21,761 nt of DNA from Folioceros fuciformis. Taxonomy: Eukaryota > Anthocerotophyta > Anthocerotopsida > Anthocerotales. The position numbers and the translations under genes were made by a program. The stretch is from positions 1-21,761 of the forward strand of contig JBNGIO010004038.1 of NCBI GenBank assembly GCA_049999805.1, written 5' to 3'. Within the stretch, counting starts at the first letter, position 1. The number at the start of each line of letters is the position of its first letter. Under the pieces are notes generated by a model. That model was given only the letters and a program-made list of their open reading frames with translations. It made no database searches and was not told the origin of the DNA. Shown one piece after another: positions 1 to 8,752 of this stretch.

Positions 1-2
1 AA

Positions 3-1937
3 GTTGCACAGCAGCAACCACAGCCTGTACACGCTGCTCCGCAAGTTGCACAACAGCCGCAGGTGGTAGCACAGCAACTGCAGGCTACTGATGCTGCACA
101 AGCACAACCAGGAAATGCCGATTCAGATGTAGATATTGAAAATGGAGTCAACCTCCCTGACAATCTTGATGATTTCTTTGAAGATGACCCTGGTCCACAG
201 AATTTAGAGGAGCCTCGACCCATGGAACCAGAGACTAGGTATCCTAGGAGACACAGGCTACCTCGAGATCAGTGGAAGGAGACTCCATATGAATCCATAG
301 ACTTTCGCCGTCACAGGGCAACACTTGCCACCAAAGCAGACAGTTCTGTTAAAGCTGAACCAAAAACATACCAGCAAGCAGTAACAGGAAGTGACAAACA
401 TCACTGGATCCCATCTATCCAGGATGAGTACCAGTCACTCATGAAGAATGATACGTGGGAACTCTGTCCTCTACCTGCTGGCAGGAAAACTGTAAGTTGC
501 AAGTGGGTATTTAAACACAAGCTAAATGCAGATGGTGAAATCGCACGCTATAAATCAAGACTTGTAGCGAGAGGCTTCTCACAGATTCATGGTGTGGACT
601 TTACCGAGACCTTCAGTCCAGTTGTGAAAACTCAGTCAATTAGGATGATCATTGCCCTTGCAGCTGCCAATGATTGGGATCTGCAACAGATGGACGTTTG
701 TACTGCGTTCCTGTATGGGGAACTAGAGGAAGACATATACATGGAGCAGCCAGAAGGCTTCGTTGACCCTGAGCACCCTGATTGGGTGTGTCGTCTTAAG
801 AAAACTCTCTACAGCCTGAAACAAAGCGCCAGGGAGTGGTATAAGTGCATAGATAAGTATATGAAATCGATAGGGTTTGTACAAAATCCTAGAGATGCAA
901 ATGTGTACATTTACCTTAAAGATGGGCATCTTGTCATCCTGGCTCTATATGTTGATGATGCCATCCTTGCGTCAAATAGTCCTGAGCTGTTAGAATGGGT
1001 CAAAGGAATGTTACACAAGCAGTTCGACATGAAGGATATAGGACAGCTTACCTTCGTGCTTGGTGTACAGCTGGTGAGAAACAGGGCAGATAGATCTATA
1101 GTCCTGCATCAAACTAAATATATAAATGAGACATTGCGTAGATTCAGCTTAGATCAATCAAAACCAATGTCAACTCCAGGAATAGCTGGGTTAAAACTCA
1201 CCTCTGATCAGTCACCTCAAAGTGATGATGAACGGGAAGCCATGCAGCAGGTGCCATACCGCCATGCTGTGGGATGTCTAAATTACATAAGCTGCTGGAC
1301 TCGTCCCGACATACAATACGTTGTAAGCTCAGGTTCTCAGTTTCTGGAGAACCCCGGGAAAGAACACTGGGGAGCTGTCAAGAGGGTTCTGAGGTATCTA
1401 AAGGGCACTGTTAATTATGGGCTATGCTTCTCAGGACAGACTGGCAGCATTGCACCTGTAGGGTATGCAAATGCCGATTGGGCAACTGACCCTGAAACCA
1501 GACGAAGCATCTCGGCTTATTGCTTTGTGATGGCTGGAGCTACTGTCAACTGGAGCTCGAAAAAGCAAACGTCAGTGGCGCTATCATCTACTGAGGCAGA
1601 GTACAAGGCTCTGACAGATTCAGCCAAGGAGGCTGAATGGGAAAGGAGTTTTCTACAAGGGTTAGGTTACAAGCCAGCAATGCCCACTGTCGTCCACTAT
1701 GACAATATGTCCACAATAGCCCTGGTTGGGAACCCTCGATTTCATGCACGCACGAAGCACATCGAGGTCCACCACCACTTTGTTAGGCATTCACAGGAAA
1801 GGAAAGTGGTCAAAATTGAATACATCTCAACTGATGAAAACAGAGCTGACTTGCTTACAAAGAACCTACCGAAGCCTAAGCACTATTTCCACATGGAGTC
1901 CATGGGACTAAGACCTTGCCCTTCCTTGCAACAGTAG
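3..1937 (+). CDS. copia polyprotein, C-terminal part: reverse transcriptase and RNase H (5' partial)
   Basis: The frame is open to the left edge, so it is a partial polyprotein and the GTG at 63 is not its start. The first 110 or so residues are a Gln/Ala-rich then acidic linker, as between integrase and RT in copia elements. The RT domain follows with CKWVFKHK, RYKSRLVARGF, QMDVCTAFLYGELEEDIYM and the catalytic YVDD at 948-959. The RNase H domain has GYANADW (about 1460), SSTEAEY (about 1590) and HYDNMSTIAL (about 1700), so its acidic catalytic residues are present, and the frame ends in the usual ENRADLLTKNLPK tail. Family knowledge: the protein copies element RNA into DNA in virus-like particles. 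No damage is visible, so activity is possible if the unseen part is intact. Confidence 0.95.
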   Translation, partial: VAQQQPQPVHAAPQVAQQPQVVAQQLQATDAAQAQPGNADSDVDIENGVNLPDNLDDFFEDDPGPQNLEEPRPMEPETRYPRRHRLPRDQWKETPYESIDFRRHRATLATKADSSVKAEPKTYQQAVTGSDKHHWIPSIQDEYQSLMKNDTWELCPLPAGRKTVSCKWVFKHKLNADGEIARYKSRLVARGFSQIHGVDFTETFSPVVKTQSIRMIIALAAANDWDLQQMDVCTAFLYGELEEDIYMEQPEGFVDPEHPDWVCRLKKTLYSLKQSAREWYKCIDKYMKSIGFVQNPRDANVYIYLKDGHLVILALYVDDAILASNSPELLEWVKGMLHKQFDMKDIGQLTFVLGVQLVRNRADRSIVLHQTKYINETLRRFSLDQSKPMSTPGIAGLKLTSDQSPQSDDEREAMQQVPYRHAVGCLNYISCWTRPDIQYVVSSGSQFLENPGKEHWGAVKRVLRYLKGTVNYGLCFSGQTGSIAPVGYANADWATDPETRRSISAYCFVMAGATVNWSSKKQTSVALSSTEAEYKALTDSAKEAEWERSFLQGLGYKPAMPTVVHYDNMSTIALVGNPRFHARTKHIEVHHHFVRHSQERKVVKIEYISTDENRADLLTKNLPKPKHYFHMESMGLRPCPSLQQ

Positions 1938-2212
1938 TGTAGGCAGAGCTGTCAGCACGTTGTAGCAGAACATGAGAACTGGTCAATTCTACAGGGATAA
2001 AAAGGAACACAACAATATGAAGGCAGCTGGAGGTGGATGAAGCATCAGAGACATACCTAATCACCTGCCTCTGCCATGGTCATGGTCATCATGATGTTGA
2101 TACAGGAGGTAGATGGCAATCACGAAGGCACAAAGTGACAGACACTGTGACAGGCTTCCTGCCATGGTCTCTTACGGCGGATTACGGCTTGGATCCAATA
2201 GTGGCTCCTGTT

Positions 2213-2222
2213 TACGGGGGCG
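2213..2222 (+). other. polypurine tract of the copia element
   Basis: A short G-rich run (TTTACGGGGGCG) sits directly against the TGTTG that starts the LTR. This is where plus-strand DNA synthesis is primed in LTR retrotransposons. It is short, and the call rests mainly on its position. Confidence 0.55.
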
Positions 2223-2443
2223 TGTTGAGAGTAACCGTGCCGTTAGGGTTACACGTTATATAAACATATGCCAGTTAGATTAGGGCCATGTATATCAAAG
2301 TGACTTAGTTAAACCTAATTACGAAAGGACATGACTTTACAATTTTGTATATAAGGAGAAACTTATCATCAATTAATCGTTCGTTCATTTGGCAAGTTTG
2401 TTGTCCAAGTTTTGTATTCTTATCGAACGATCCCCAAACAACA
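2223..2443 (+). repeat. 3' long terminal repeat of the copia element (221 bp)
   Basis: It begins TGTTGAGAG right after the purine run and ends CCAAACAACA, giving the inverted ends TGTTG and CAACA expected for a copia LTR. A TATA-like TATATAAG at 2348 could be the LTR promoter, with an earlier TTATATAAA at 2257. The length is within the range of small copia LTRs. The right border is inferred from the inverted end and cannot be checked against a second LTR in this window. Confidence 0.68.
2348..2355 (+). promoter_or_regulatory. candidate TATA box in the LTR
   Basis: TATATAAG lies about 125 bases into the LTR and about 90 bases before its end, a usual place for the U3/R promoter of a plant copia element. 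This is position plus motif only. Confidence 0.35.
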
Positions 2444-4145
2444 ATGCCTCTCACATTCAAGCCAGTTTCGAGTCCGTCAGATTAGCCCCATTACCGGTTT
2501 TCTGTGCCCATTCATGTGGACGGCAAAAAGGCCGGTTCCTCAGGCTGTCATTTACATACTGAGCACAATTTTATTATGACAAGCAAATGATGGTTTCTCT
2601 CAGCAAAATGTTCGTCATAAACCCAAAATATTTATTATAGCCACATCATAAATGGCATCATAAACCACCCCAAAATGTAGTAGTGCTGGTAAATCCATCT
2701 GCCCAACTCTTTGGAGGAATTGGAGTTGAATGGAAGGCAGGTAAGCTTTAGTGAACAATGCAAAACACTAGTAACTATGCTCACTGCATGAGGTGCATGA
2801 TGGGTTAACTTGGAAGACAGCTCCTACTGTGATCAGCACTATGAAGGTAAGTGCGATTGTTCAATTTCCGAGAAAGTGGTAGGCATTGGTAAAGATCCCC
2901 TACCTCTAAGCACTGACTTGTGTATGTGCGTCTTATGTGTCAGGCACCATCGGCCCCTACAGTTGTGGCAAACCATGGGACCCTACAGGGAAATCCTATA
3001 TGTGTGCAAACAGATCAATTTGTGGTGTGAAGATTGTCATGAGGCTGAAAGTGCCTTAAATATTGGGTTGAAGCCCTATGTGGAGATAGATGCTTTGCAT
3101 CATTTGCAAAGGTTTTATTGAATTGGTGTGAACTTGCCGTAGGTTGCTAGCTCATATAAACCCAAAATTTGTGTGGCCAATTACTGTGTGATGGTAGTAA
3201 ACAAGTGTTCCCTAGTTGTGAGGGATGATCACATGTTAACGTTTCATTCAGTCTACAAACATTCCGCACACAAAGTTCCTAATGTCCCAATGGTTGTGGG
3301 CACGAACGCTACAACCCATTTCATGTAAGGCATGAAAACAAAGCGAGCTCCTGAGCTTGCACACCTTCAAACCCTACGGGCTGGAGAGAAGGAGGCGGAG
3401 GGTGGCAGGCTTGTCACGCGTGCAGGGCTCCTCCTCCTCCTGCTTCTTGATGTCCCTCCTCCTAGCTAATGTCCTTGCGATGCATGTAAACCCTTGGCAA
3501 TGCAAGGACGGTGGTAGTTTTTTTATCTGTGTGTAACTTGTACTTAAAAACATGCCGATGTCCTGCATGAGCCCTAAAACATACCTTTATGTGTCTCCAT
3601 TGGTCCACAAGCCGTATGCAGAGAGGAAAAAATAATCTGGTATATTATACTAAGATGGGTCCCATGATATGGGTATGTGCACTAGATTCTGAGGTATATT
3701 TCCATATGAAATATGTATTTGAAAAAAAAACAATTGTGTGTCCAGCCGTTGTCCCTGCCGGAATCCAAATCAACCTTGCCTTTTAGTGCATCCCACACCA
3801 CGTTTTGGAAATGTTGGAGTGAGAAAAGGTTACCAATGAAAAGTAAATAACCTAGTTTTAAATGGAAAAAGGAAAAAGAAAAAAAAAGTTTTATGAAACA
3901 AGCTAGGGGAAACCATCTACGACCGGAAGCAACCAACTAAGGGCTTCCGACAATGGGGACTAACCCCCAGCGGTTGGGTGGGAGCGGTGCTTCCGTTCCC
4001 GTTTGCGGTCCCGGGGGTGCGGCAAGGCCCAAGCAAGGTCCGGCAGTTGATGGGGGCCCGTGTAACGGTTTGCGCGCAGGACAGGACAGGACGGGGCGCC
4101 TCCACCAGAACCGGCGGATGCGAGGCCAGTGGCAGGCAGCAAACG
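2444..4145. other. gene-poor spacer between the LTR and the repeat-protein gene
   Basis: The stretch is AT-rich on the left, with short purine-rich or CTCCTC-rich runs near 3380-3470 and an A-rich run near 3870-3890. Apart from the possible two-exon fragment at 2810-3059 I see no gene, RNA gene or clear terminal repeat. From 3897 the frame of the next gene is already open but has no ATG until 4050, so 3897-4145 may be its 5' leader. No convincing TATA box was found just upstream. Confidence 0.4.
2810..3059 (+). other. possible two-exon cysteine-containing coding fragment, unidentified
   Basis: A strong splice donor (GAAG then GTAAGT, exon end 2846) and an acceptor (TTATGTGTCAG, ending 2943) enclose a 97-base intron that keeps the frame. 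The second exon reads TIGPYSCGKPWDPTGKSYMC and continues to a stop at 3057-3059. With the first exon the peptide holds four cysteines. The composition looks protein-like, resembling a small secreted Cys-rich protein, but there is no in-frame ATG nearby and I recognise no family. The two exons also join openly in a second frame, so this could be chance. Confidence 0.2.
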
Positions 4146-6275
4146 ATGGAGTTCTCGCCTCCCTCCCCGGAGGCGCCCGAGCCGTTTGAGGATTTCGCCG
4201 GCGCTCTCACCGGGCTGCATAGGGCAAAAGGGCAGGTCCTGGAGGAGGATCGCACGCACTGCCAGGCGCAGCAGCACGGGTTACCCTCTGCTCCAGACGA
4301 CTCCTCGGCCGGCCTGGCCACAGTCGCGCTAGCGCAGGAACAGGAACAGGAGCAGCAGCATCAGCATCAGCGAGAAGAGGATCCCAGCGGGAGCAGCAGC
4401 TCCAAGGCCTCGCTCTCGGACCAGGCCTCCAACCGGACGCAGGTCAAGGGGACAGCGGGGGCATCCGGGAGTAGCGCGGAGAGCAGCCAGAGCTCCAGCA
4501 GGGCGCACACTGACAGGAGGCTCAACAGCTGGATCAGCAGGCTGCACGGGGAGGCGGACCAGGAAATAAAGGCCGTGCCATCGGAGCCGGAGCAGGAGCA
4601 GAAGCAGCAAGGGGGACTTAACGCTGCGGAGTCGGACGAGGCCCGACGGAAGCGTGAGCAGGAGGAGGCGCGGGAGCGGCGGGCGGAGGAGGTAACGAGG
4701 TCGCTGCAGCGGACGCAGGAGGCCAGGCGGTGCAGGGACAGGGCTGCCGCCCGGGAGTTGGAGAGGGAGCGGATCAGGCGGCGGGAGAAGGAGATCTTGG
4801 CGCTGGAAGCTCGGCTGAGCGCCATTCGGAAGCGGGAGCGGGAGCGGGTGCAGAGCGAACTGGCGCTGTGGGACAAGGAGAGACGGATCTACGAGAGCAA
4901 GGTGTGCGCGCAGAGGCAGAAGGTGCGGCAGACTCGGAGGGAGGCAGAGCACGAGACGCTTGTGGAGAGGGAGAGCGTCGGCTTGAACGCGCGCCTGTCC
5001 GTGGCTAGGGTGAAGCACAGGGAGCGGCTCATCGAGCAGGAGCGGCAGCGGGACAAGGCCCGCGCTGCCCTAGGATTCGAGGCGCGCTCTTCCTGGGAGC
5101 GCGCGATTGACAGGGAGAGGCAGCGGATTTTTGGAGTGCAGAGGGATAAGGAGCTGCGGTCGTGGGAGGCGCGCCGGAGTGTGCAGCGAGAGATCGAAAG
5201 GACCAGGAGAAGGGAGGAGGAGAGGCTGGAGCAGCGGACGCGCCACAGCTACGCTTGGGAGGCCAGGAGTGCTGGTGTGAGAAAGATCGAGTGGGAGAGG
5301 CAGGTTGGGAGGGAGTGGGAGATCGAGAGGCAGAGGCTCGCTCTCGAGGCCAGGGAGGCTCTCGAGCGGGAGAGGGATAGGGTGAACTCGGGGCTTGAAA
5401 GCTGGAACACCAACTATGCTTCCTGGGAAGGTGTAACCGGTGCTCATGCTGCCGATGTGAAAAACAATACAGACGATGCCGGATCCGAGGTTTTCGATCT
5501 CGGGAATCTGGACTCCGACAGCGATACCTCCCTCGCTACTTTCGCAGGACACGGAAGTCCCGCGTCGCAGATCGAGGTGAGGAAGATTGAAGAGGATGCC
5601 AAGAGTTTGCCCTCCAAGCTTGAGCCAGCATCGAGTCCTGCCCGATCCGTGGCTCTAGAGTTGGAACCTGCCAGCGTCACCAGATCAGATTCTGTGGCTC
5701 TAGAACTAGATCCTATCAGTGTCACCAGAACTGCGGCTCGAGAATTACAGCCTGACAGTGTTAGTGTGGCTGAGTTGGAGACGTACAAGTTCCAGGAGAG
5801 AGTAGAGCATATTGACTCGGCGCAGCTTGAAGACACGTCCCAGACATCATCCGCTCTACGACAAGACGCTGGCATCAACGAGTCCCAGGAGAGCCCTACA
5901 AAACCAGCGCAATGGGGTGCGGACATCGATGAAGTAACAGCAGCTGCTCAAGAGGAAACCTTGCTTGCAACATTGCAAGGATCTGAAGTTCCCGGGGACA
6001 CTGATTCTGTCACCACGAGCACTCCTCGCTCAGAGCCGGAGGAAGCTGGCGCCGAGGAGGCAGATCAGGGAACCGTCACTGCTCAAGGAAAACGAATCAT
6101 TGAAGTTAGTAGCACCAAGGAGCATCTTGAAACCTACTACTACAACGACAAGTACTATGACGACGAGATTGAAGAGGGAGGTGTTTCATTTGACGATGAT
6201 GCTGTAGGGGAGGGAAGCAGGAAGCACAGCCGAGTGGACGAACGAGTATACCCGCCGCCGTATCGATTGCTATAG
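4146..6275 (+). CDS. large charged repeat protein with long helical Arg/Glu array, unknown function (709 aa)
   Basis: Not a family I recognise. The start chosen is the ATG at 4146 (AAACGATGG, purine at -3 and G at +4). An in-frame ATG at 4050 in a poorer context would add 32 residues, and the frame is open back to 3897. Residues 1-160 are Pro/Ser/Gln-rich, with a run of EQ and HQ dipeptides around 65-75. Residues about 160-430 are a continuous Arg/Glu-rich helix, probably a single helix or coiled coil, containing seven repeats that begin EAR or a variant. Residues about 430-709 are Ser/Asp/Glu-rich and probably disordered, with three copies of a SVALELEPASVTR-type motif and an acidic Tyr-rich end. 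There is no signal peptide or membrane segment. No introns are needed, and GC content is high compared with the flanks. The next frame starts 46 bases downstream and shares the Trp-containing charged repeat style, so the two may be paralogues or parts of one gene. A structural or cytoskeletal role is only a guess. Confidence 0.72.
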   Translation: MEFSPPSPEAPEPFEDFAGALTGLHRAKGQVLEEDRTHCQAQQHGLPSAPDDSSAGLATVALAQEQEQEQQHQHQREEDPSGSSSSKASLSDQASNRTQVKGTAGASGSSAESSQSSSRAHTDRRLNSWISRLHGEADQEIKAVPSEPEQEQKQQGGLNAAESDEARRKREQEEARERRAEEVTRSLQRTQEARRCRDRAAARELERERIRRREKEILALEARLSAIRKRERERVQSELALWDKERRIYESKVCAQRQKVRQTRREAEHETLVERESVGLNARLSVARVKHRERLIEQERQRDKARAALGFEARSSWERAIDRERQRIFGVQRDKELRSWEARRSVQREIERTRRREEERLEQRTRHSYAWEARSAGVRKIEWERQVGREWEIERQRLALEAREALERERDRVNSGLESWNTNYASWEGVTGAHAADVKNNTDDAGSEVFDLGNLDSDSDTSLATFAGHGSPASQIEVRKIEEDAKSLPSKLEPASSPARSVALELEPASVTRSDSVALELDPISVTRTAARELQPDSVSVAELETYKFQERVEHIDSAQLEDTSQTSSALRQDAGINESQESPTKPAQWGADIDEVTAAAQEETLLATLQGSEVPGDTDSVTTSTPRSEPEEAGAEEADQGTVTAQGKRIIEVSSTKEHLETYYYNDKYYDDEIEEGGVSFDDDAVGEGSRKHSRVDERVYPPPYRLL
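4806..5426 (+). repeat. seven tandem 29/31-codon repeats in the charged protein
   Basis: Units start at 4806, 4893, 4986, 5079, 5166, 5259 and 5346, each at EAR or a variant (ESK, NAR). Their lengths are 87, 93, 93, 87, 93, 87 and about 81 bases, so units of 29 and 31 codons mostly alternate. The consensus is roughly EARxSxxRxIxRERxRxxxxx, often closing with a Trp. The units have diverged at DNA level but kept their phase, which implies selection on the protein. Confidence 0.75.
5649..5765 (+). repeat. three tandem copies of a SVALELEPASVT motif (45, 39 and 33 bp)
   Basis: Copies start GTGGCTC or GCGGCTC at 5649, 5694 and 5733, and a fourth trace (GTGGCTGAG) starts at 5766. Each is six bases (two codons) shorter than the one before, so the frame is kept. 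They lie in the Ser/Glu-rich, probably disordered C-terminal part. Confidence 0.7.
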
Positions 6276-6321
6276 CTCGTGGCCTAGCAGTGTTTGCATG
6301 CGGAGTTGAATAATTGTAGCG

Positions 6322-8424
6322 ATGGCCTGGAAATCTTGGCTGTGCACAAGCAGGAATAGGCCTCGGATTCCTAAGGCCAGTGTAAGTTCAGAAGACAGCT
6401 GCGGGGTTGGATTGAGCCCGACTCGTGCTTCTGCCAGCGGCGTCACGGAATACGGTGAAGGGAGCTCTTCGCAAGGGGGAAGCACCATCTGTGATGCATC
6501 TGATAAAAATTCGCCAGCACCCAAAGAGCAAGAACTGAGCTCATGGGAAAGCATTGGAAGTGACATCGAGACAGATGATCAGAAACAGGATTCCTTTCAC
6601 CTCCACGGAGAGCCTGGTACGGTAGGCAATCAAGTTTCCACAGACAGGGCCACAGACCGGGACCATGGGACGGAGGACGAGAGTGTTCAGACCGGTAGTG
6701 TCATGGCCGCAGGTCTCACACGGCCTCATGACGGCGACCAAGTGATGGCGCACTGCGTTGCGCCGAGGGAGTTGAGCAGGCGAGAGTGTGGAAGGAGGAA
6801 GCCTGGCGCCATCGGAGGGGAGGTAGTAGGTACTCAGCATCAGCCGGTATCAAATTACAGCGACCGAGCGAGCGCGCCTTGCGTTGCGCAGAGGGAGGCG
6901 AGCAGGCGAGAGTGTGGAAGGAGGAAGCCTGGCGCCATCGGAGGGGATGTACGTACTAGCTATCAGCCGGGAGAAAATGTATGTGGGGCACAGAAATTTG
7001 TTCGTCAGAGCCAGCAAGTTCGAACACGACATGAGACGAAATTTAGCGCTGGTGGGAACTATGGTCCAAGGGGAGAAGGAGGAGTCTCGGAGGTGCTGAT
7101 GCTGGATCAAGGGGAAAGAGGCCTTACAAGGAGCAAGTGTAAGCTCTCCGATTTCGCGATGAAGTCCAATTTGGATAGAGCCCTGGATGAGTGGCTGGCG
7201 CAGCGTAACAATCTGAAGGAATGGAAGGCGGAGTTTGATGTGAGTTTGCATGTTGATGAAGAGGAGGTATCTGACCTAGGCTCAGTCATTGACGACACCG
7301 CGCCCGAAACAATAGATGAGGCATCTCGGAGCTTCAGCTGTCGGCCAGGCTTACATGCACTCGCTGTGGAGAGTGATCTTGATGTTTCATGGTGCAATAA
7401 CAGAGGGGAGAAATCAGAGTGGCAAGCTGCTCTGGATTCTTGGCGGCAAGAGCTAGATGGAGAGCAGACACACACTGCTGCTAATTTGATGGAAGGCGAC
7501 CGAACCTGCACAAAAGGAGAAATGCCATTGGAATCAAGCAATCTGTGGGCTAGCAACCTTGAAAGCTGGCAGAAGTTACAGTGTTACGGAGAGTTGGAGA
7601 ACCAGTCCGTGAACGAAGCCCAAGCGTGTGCAGAGCACGAGACAAATTCGTGGCAAGATGCTCCAGGTCTCCACTCGTGGCGGCCTAATTTAGAGGACAT
7701 TCGAGAGGAAGACAGACAACGAGGCTTTGAAGCAAGTTTATGTGCAGACAGAGAACGTAATCTGGAGGTGCAACGAGCACTGGAATCCTGGGCTGAGCTC
7801 GAGACTGAGAAAGAGCAAGACAGGAAGGCCAAGCTGGAGACAAGTCTGTGTGCAGACAGAGAGAGGGATCTTCAGTGGCAGAGGAACTTAAGGGTGTGGA
7901 GTAGTGACCACGACAAACGTAAAGAGTTCGATGCGGAGAATGCAGTCGAGGCTAGAGAACGAGACTGGGAGTGGCAGAGCATTGCGAAGTCTTGGCGACC
8001 GACAGAGGGGGCCACCAAGTCGGAGGCTAGGGTACGTGCAATAAGAGAGGAGTTGGAACTGCCGAGCACGCATGAATCCTGGAGGAAGCTGGAATGCCAG
8101 AGGGAACTAGAAAGGGGAAGAAAGTTCGAGGCTAGTCTGTGTGCAGAAATGGAAAAAGATGCGGAGTGGCAAATGTGCGTGGATTTATGGCGACAGGCAG
8201 AGAGCAGAAGAGAAGCGGGAAGAGAGGAGAAGTTTGAAATGGCGGTGTGTGCTGACCGGCAAGGTGAGCTTGATTGGAGATGCTTTTGGGATATGTGGCT
8301 TGCTGAAGAGAGGGAGATGGAGATGGAGAGGAAGCGCTGCTTTGAGACCAAACTGGGGAAGGCCAGGCACAACGCGTGGTACAAATTTGTGGAAGCTTGG
8401 TTGTCCAGGGATTCAAGGTCCTAA
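6322..8424 (+). CDS. large Trp-anchored tandem repeat protein, unknown function (700 aa)
   Basis: Not a family I recognise. The ATG at 6322 (GTAGCGATGG) is the first after an in-frame stop at 6307. The N-terminal 270 residues are Ser/Gly-rich and probably disordered, and they include a tandem 42-residue duplication around CGRRKPGAIGG. From about residue 290 to the end there are about eleven Trp-anchored repeats of near 36 residues, clearest as LESW, a charged stretch, FEASLCADRERDLxWQ. The final repeat ends VEAWLSRDSRS. Strong heptad-like charge suggests long helices, and the regularly placed Cys in SLCAD is unusual for a simple coiled coil. There is no signal peptide or membrane span. The preceding gene on the same strand, 46 bases upstream in another frame, has similar charged Trp repeats. 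A splice-donor-like AGTGTAAGT near 6380 lies inside the frame but is not needed. Confidence 0.7.
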   Translation: MAWKSWLCTSRNRPRIPKASVSSEDSCGVGLSPTRASASGVTEYGEGSSSQGGSTICDASDKNSPAPKEQELSSWESIGSDIETDDQKQDSFHLHGEPGTVGNQVSTDRATDRDHGTEDESVQTGSVMAAGLTRPHDGDQVMAHCVAPRELSRRECGRRKPGAIGGEVVGTQHQPVSNYSDRASAPCVAQREASRRECGRRKPGAIGGDVRTSYQPGENVCGAQKFVRQSQQVRTRHETKFSAGGNYGPRGEGGVSEVLMLDQGERGLTRSKCKLSDFAMKSNLDRALDEWLAQRNNLKEWKAEFDVSLHVDEEEVSDLGSVIDDTAPETIDEASRSFSCRPGLHALAVESDLDVSWCNNRGEKSEWQAALDSWRQELDGEQTHTAANLMEGDRTCTKGEMPLESSNLWASNLESWQKLQCYGELENQSVNEAQACAEHETNSWQDAPGLHSWRPNLEDIREEDRQRGFEASLCADRERNLEVQRALESWAELETEKEQDRKAKLETSLCADRERDLQWQRNLRVWSSDHDKRKEFDAENAVEARERDWEWQSIAKSWRPTEGATKSEARVRAIREELELPSTHESWRKLECQRELERGRKFEASLCAEMEKDAEWQMCVDLWRQAESRREAGREEKFEMAVCADRQGELDWRCFWDMWLAEEREMEMERKRCFETKLGKARHNAWYKFVEAWLSRDSRS
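6751..6972 (+). repeat. 126-bp tandem duplication (two copies) in the second repeat-protein gene
   Basis: The stretch around TGCGTTGCG, the long identical block AGCAGGCGAGAGTGTGG onward, and a weaker CAGCCGG end recur exactly 126 bases apart (for example at 6754 and 6880, and at 6775 and 6901). The repeat is 42 codons, so the frame is kept. The central block of about 47 bases is nearly identical, which points to a recent duplication. Confidence 0.85.
7192..8400 (+). repeat. array of about eleven Trp-anchored ~36-residue repeats
   Basis: Anchor TGG codons (in LDEW, LDSW, LESW, LHSW, LESW, LRVW, AKSW, HESW, VDLW, WDMW, VEAW) fall at 7192, 7441, 7567, 7678, 7789, 7897, 7993, 8080, 8188, 8296 and 8398. 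After the first gap the spacings are 42, 37, 37, 36, 32, 29, 36, 36 and 34 residues. The best-kept core is (K/R)xFEASLCADRERDxxWQ. The copies differ at DNA level but keep periodicity and the key Trp, Cys and acidic/basic positions. Confidence 0.75.
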
Positions 8425-8752
8425 CTTAATCCCTTGTGTAGGCAGGTACGTGGGTTTCCCCTTTGAAACGCTTACTAAAGAAAAATGGCAAGTTGGCGAG
8501 TGAAACCCCCTTCACTGGTCATTCATTCAAGTACTCCATTACCCTAACCTAATTTCTGAGTGCTGCAAGAGCGCCAACACCGCATCTTCAGGTACTATTT
8601 AATTGCCCCAGAAATCCCAAAACACTTTTTTCAACCGTCATCAAGTTGTTATCTCACCGTGAGGCTAGCCGGCAATGGCAAACGTGCCTAGGATCCGTTA
8701 GCTTGCAATGCCTGGAAACAGGATTTTTCCAACGTCACACTCGTACCCATAC
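8425..8752. other. spacer after the second repeat-protein gene
   Basis: It holds the presumed 3' UTR of the preceding gene. A donor-like GCAGGTACGTGG lies at about 8440, so splicing at the end of the gene cannot be excluded. No poly(A) signal, RNA gene or repeat could be supported. Confidence 0.3.

Larger units (their letters stand above)
1..2443 (+). mobile_element. Ty1/copia LTR retrotransposon, 3' part (5' part outside window)
   Basis: The order RT, RNase H, untranslated spacer, polypurine tract, LTR is that of a Ty1/copia element. The 5' LTR, gag, protease and most of integrase lie left of the window. Between the stop at 1937 and the polypurine tract are about 275 bases with no convincing gene, only a CATGGTCATGGTCATCATG run near 2080. 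The reading frame has no stop or frameshift, unlike the mobile DNA at the right end of the window, so this copy looks much younger. A five-base target duplicate would start at 2444, but its partner lies outside. Confidence 0.88.

Noticed and set aside
4329-5018. 229-codon minus-strand open frame under the first repeat-protein gene
   Set aside because: It is Leu/Pro-rich, as expected from the antisense of Arg/Glu GAG/CGG codons. The + strand has the structured repeats.
6240-6330. Intron joining the two repeat-protein frames
   Set aside because: A GTATAC donor near 6247 and a TTGTAG acceptor at 6319 can be drawn, but the phases do not match. Kept as two genes with the relation left open.
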